Positions 4,674-5,808 of a stretch of 5,808 nt of DNA are shown here, one piece after another (position 1 is the first letter of the stretch; each line of letters opens with the position of its first letter). Position numbers and translations under genes: made by a program. Source of the stretch: Thermoplasmatota archaeon (GTDB lineage: Archaea; Thermoplasmatota; E2; DHVEG-1). The stretch lies in assembly GCA_030605515.1 (NCBI GenBank), contig JAUWIE010000042.1:1-5808 (forward strand), read 5' to 3'. Below the pieces are notes generated by a model. It made no database searches. It saw only the letters and a program-made list of their open reading frames with translations, and was not told the DNA's origin.

Positions 4674-5808
4674 ATGTTTAAGGAAAGAGATGATGCAGTT
4701 ACACCTGTTTTTGCAACATTACTTATAATAATGATTGTTGTGTCAACTGTTGGTACAACTCTTGCATGGGGTGTACCATATATTGAACAACTCAGAGGTG
4801 AATCATCACTGAAAAACGTTGAAGTTCAATTTAATTCAGTAATTGATGCCGTTGATGATATAGTTATTTCAAACACAGATAATGAAAAGAAGGTAAATAA
4901 TATCGCTATTGACGCAGGCTCAATATCTGTTGATAGTAATAATGATCGGATTGTGATTACGTACTCCAACAATCCTAATAAAGAATTTTATGTTACAGGG
5001 CTTGACGATGAGGATGATACATTTGAAGTTCATATGGTTTCAGGTAGTTGTGATCAAATAGATGTATATTGGTATGACTCTGAAACATGTTTTCTCGCAG
5101 GAACAAATATCCTTATGGCTGATGGATCTTATAAAAATATTGAAGATGTCGAAGTTGGAGAAGTTGTAACCTCGTATAATACACTTTCAGATAGTATTGA
5201 TTTTTGTGAAGTATCTGAAATATTTCATCATTCACCTGATGAAATGACTGAATATTACCTTATTTTTAATAATGAGCTTTGTGTAACTCCCAATCATAGG
5301 TTTTATTCAGATAACAACTGGGTTTATGCTGATGATCTAAGAATTGGTGATCCTTTGTTTTGTAAAGATCAAAACATAATGTGTCAAATTTATTCAATTG
5401 AAAAGGTTTATGAGAAAAAACCATGTTATGATTTAGAAATTGATCGTTGTCATACATATTTTGTAGCAATAGAAGAGGGTTTAGATGTTCTTGTACATAA
5501 TCCTACAATTATAATAATCTCTCCAGATCACAGCAGTGTATGGGTAGCAGGAAATCAAGAGACAATTAGATGGGATGGAGTAGGCGCAGGAACTATCAAA
5601 ATTGAGTTGTATAAAAATGGAATATGTCATTCCGAAATTGTCAATCCATTAGAACCAAAAATTCCACAATATAATTGGCAGATACCATCTGAACTTGAAG
5701 CAGGTACGGATTATACTATTAGGATTACTCAGTTAAAGGATCCTTATAATATTGGACTAAGTGAAGAGTTTTCAATTATCAAACTACCAACAGTTGTTAC
5801 AAATGATG
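4674..5808 (+). CDS. Pilin-like membrane protein with internal Hint self-processing domain and Kre9/KNH-like Ig domain, 3'-truncated
   Basis: An open frame of 378 codons runs off the right edge without a stop. Residues 1-35 resemble an archaeal pilin N-terminus: charged FKERDD, then AVTPVF and a hydrophobic helix (about 12-33), the class III signal type cut by prepilin peptidase. The usual glycine before the cleavage site is absent, so the exact site near residues 7-8 is uncertain. Residues 36-138 are a polar, acidic, probably beta-rich outer domain. Residues 139-276 form a complete mini Hint domain: Cys139 with CFLAGTNILMADG, TPNH at 205-208, His260 in CHTYFV, and terminal VLVHN at 272-276. 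Residues about 278-370 match the Kre9/KNH-type Ig-like repeat (ISPDHSSVWVAGN, TIRWDG, IKIELYKNG, YNWQIPSEL, AGTDYTIRIT). More repeats may follow outside the window. Placed after the motor/platform genes, it is probably their subunit or cargo. Domain calls are confident; the biological role (surface adhesin, cleaved or ligated product) is inferred. Confidence 0.9.
   Translation, partial: MFKERDDAVTPVFATLLIIMIVVSTVGTTLAWGVPYIEQLRGESSLKNVEVQFNSVIDAVDDIVISNTDNEKKVNNIAIDAGSISVDSNNDRIVITYSNNPNKEFYVTGLDDEDDTFEVHMVSGSCDQIDVYWYDSETCFLAGTNILMADGSYKNIEDVEVGEVVTSYNTLSDSIDFCEVSEIFHHSPDEMTEYYLIFNNELCVTPNHRFYSDNNWVYADDLRIGDPLFCKDQNIMCQIYSIEKVYEKKPCYDLEIDRCHTYFVAIEEGLDVLVHNPTIIIISPDHSSVWVAGNQETIRWDGVGAGTIKIELYKNGICHSEIVNPLEPKIPQYNWQIPSELEAGTDYTIRITQLKDPYNIGLSEEFSIIKLPTVVTND
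5088..5501 (+). other. Hint (hedgehog/intein) autoprocessing domain, no homing endonuclease
   Basis: This encodes residues 139-276 of the pilin-like protein, 138 residues, the size of a mini-intein or bacterial-intein-like domain. Block A is Cys139 followed by FLAGTNILMADGSYKNIEDV and VGEVV. Block B is TPNH with His208. DDLRIGD at 220-226 is the common Hint loop. Block F is YDLEIDRCHTYFV, and block G is LVHN with His275-Asn276. These residues carry out the N-S acyl shift and Asn cyclisation in inteins. The next residue is Pro277, not Cys, Ser or Thr, so classical splicing is unlikely; cleavage at one or both ends is the better prediction. Catalytic competence is inferred only from residue conservation. 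Confidence 0.9.
5505..5783 (+). other. Kre9/KNH-like Ig-fold domain
   Basis: Residues 278-370 of the pilin-like protein show the pattern of this extracellular beta-sandwich family: an opening ISPDHSSVWVAGNQETIRW, a central IKIELYKNG, the YNWQIP turn, AGTDYTIRI, and a closing EEFSII. Such domains occur in tandem on archaeal and bacterial surface proteins and are thought to mediate binding or act as spacers. It begins two residues after the Hint domain. Confidence 0.75.

Noticed and set aside
5266..5469. 67-codon minus-strand open frame
   Set aside because: It lies opposite the Hint domain, whose motifs clearly identify the + strand frame as the real one.
5088..5501. Hint domain as a classical intein with homing endonuclease
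   Set aside because: At 138 residues there is no room for an endonuclease, and the residue after the terminal Asn is proline rather than a nucleophile.

Overview
The window looks archaeal, most likely a mesophilic, AT-rich euryarchaeon of the Thermoplasmata type (taxon is inference, low to moderate confidence). The archaeal evidence is a FlaI/archaeal GspE-type secretion ATPase, FlaJ-type platform proteins split over two genes, a pilin with a class III signal region (charged residues, then DDAVTPVF and a hydrophobic helix), AGGTG/GGTG ribosome binding sites, and TATA-box-like rather than -10/-35-like promoter sequences. All genes are on the + strand.

Layout: (1) 2-1045 is the 3' two thirds of a secretion ATPase gene cut by the left edge. 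(2) 1045-2676 is a complete second ATPase gene that overlaps the first by one base (TAATG). It carries an N-terminal four-cysteine zinc ribbon and a core about 87% identical in protein to its neighbour. (3) 2707-3570 and 3577-4491 are two membrane platform (T2SSF/GspF) proteins, each with one T2SSF domain, closely spaced and each with its own Shine-Dalgarno sequence. (4) 4492-4673 is the only sizeable non-coding stretch, with an oligo-T terminator candidate and two TATA-box candidates. (5) 4674 to the right edge is an incomplete gene for a composite surface protein: pilin-like membrane N-terminus, a complete Hint (hedgehog/intein) self-processing domain, then a Kre9/KNH-like Ig-fold domain.

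Together the genes form a type IV pilus-like (Tad/archaellum-related) assembly locus: cytoplasmic hexameric ATPase(s) drive a two-part inner-membrane platform that would extract and assemble class III signal peptide-bearing subunits, with a probable subunit or cargo encoded next door. The most unusual element is that cargo: a pilin-like anchor joined to an extracellular domain through an autoprocessing Hint module whose downstream residue is proline, which favours cleavage or ligation over ordinary intein splicing. The second unusual element is the tandem ATPase pair, whose cores appear homogenised while the C-terminal tails have diverged. No prepilin peptidase, RNA gene, CRISPR array or insertion sequence was seen.
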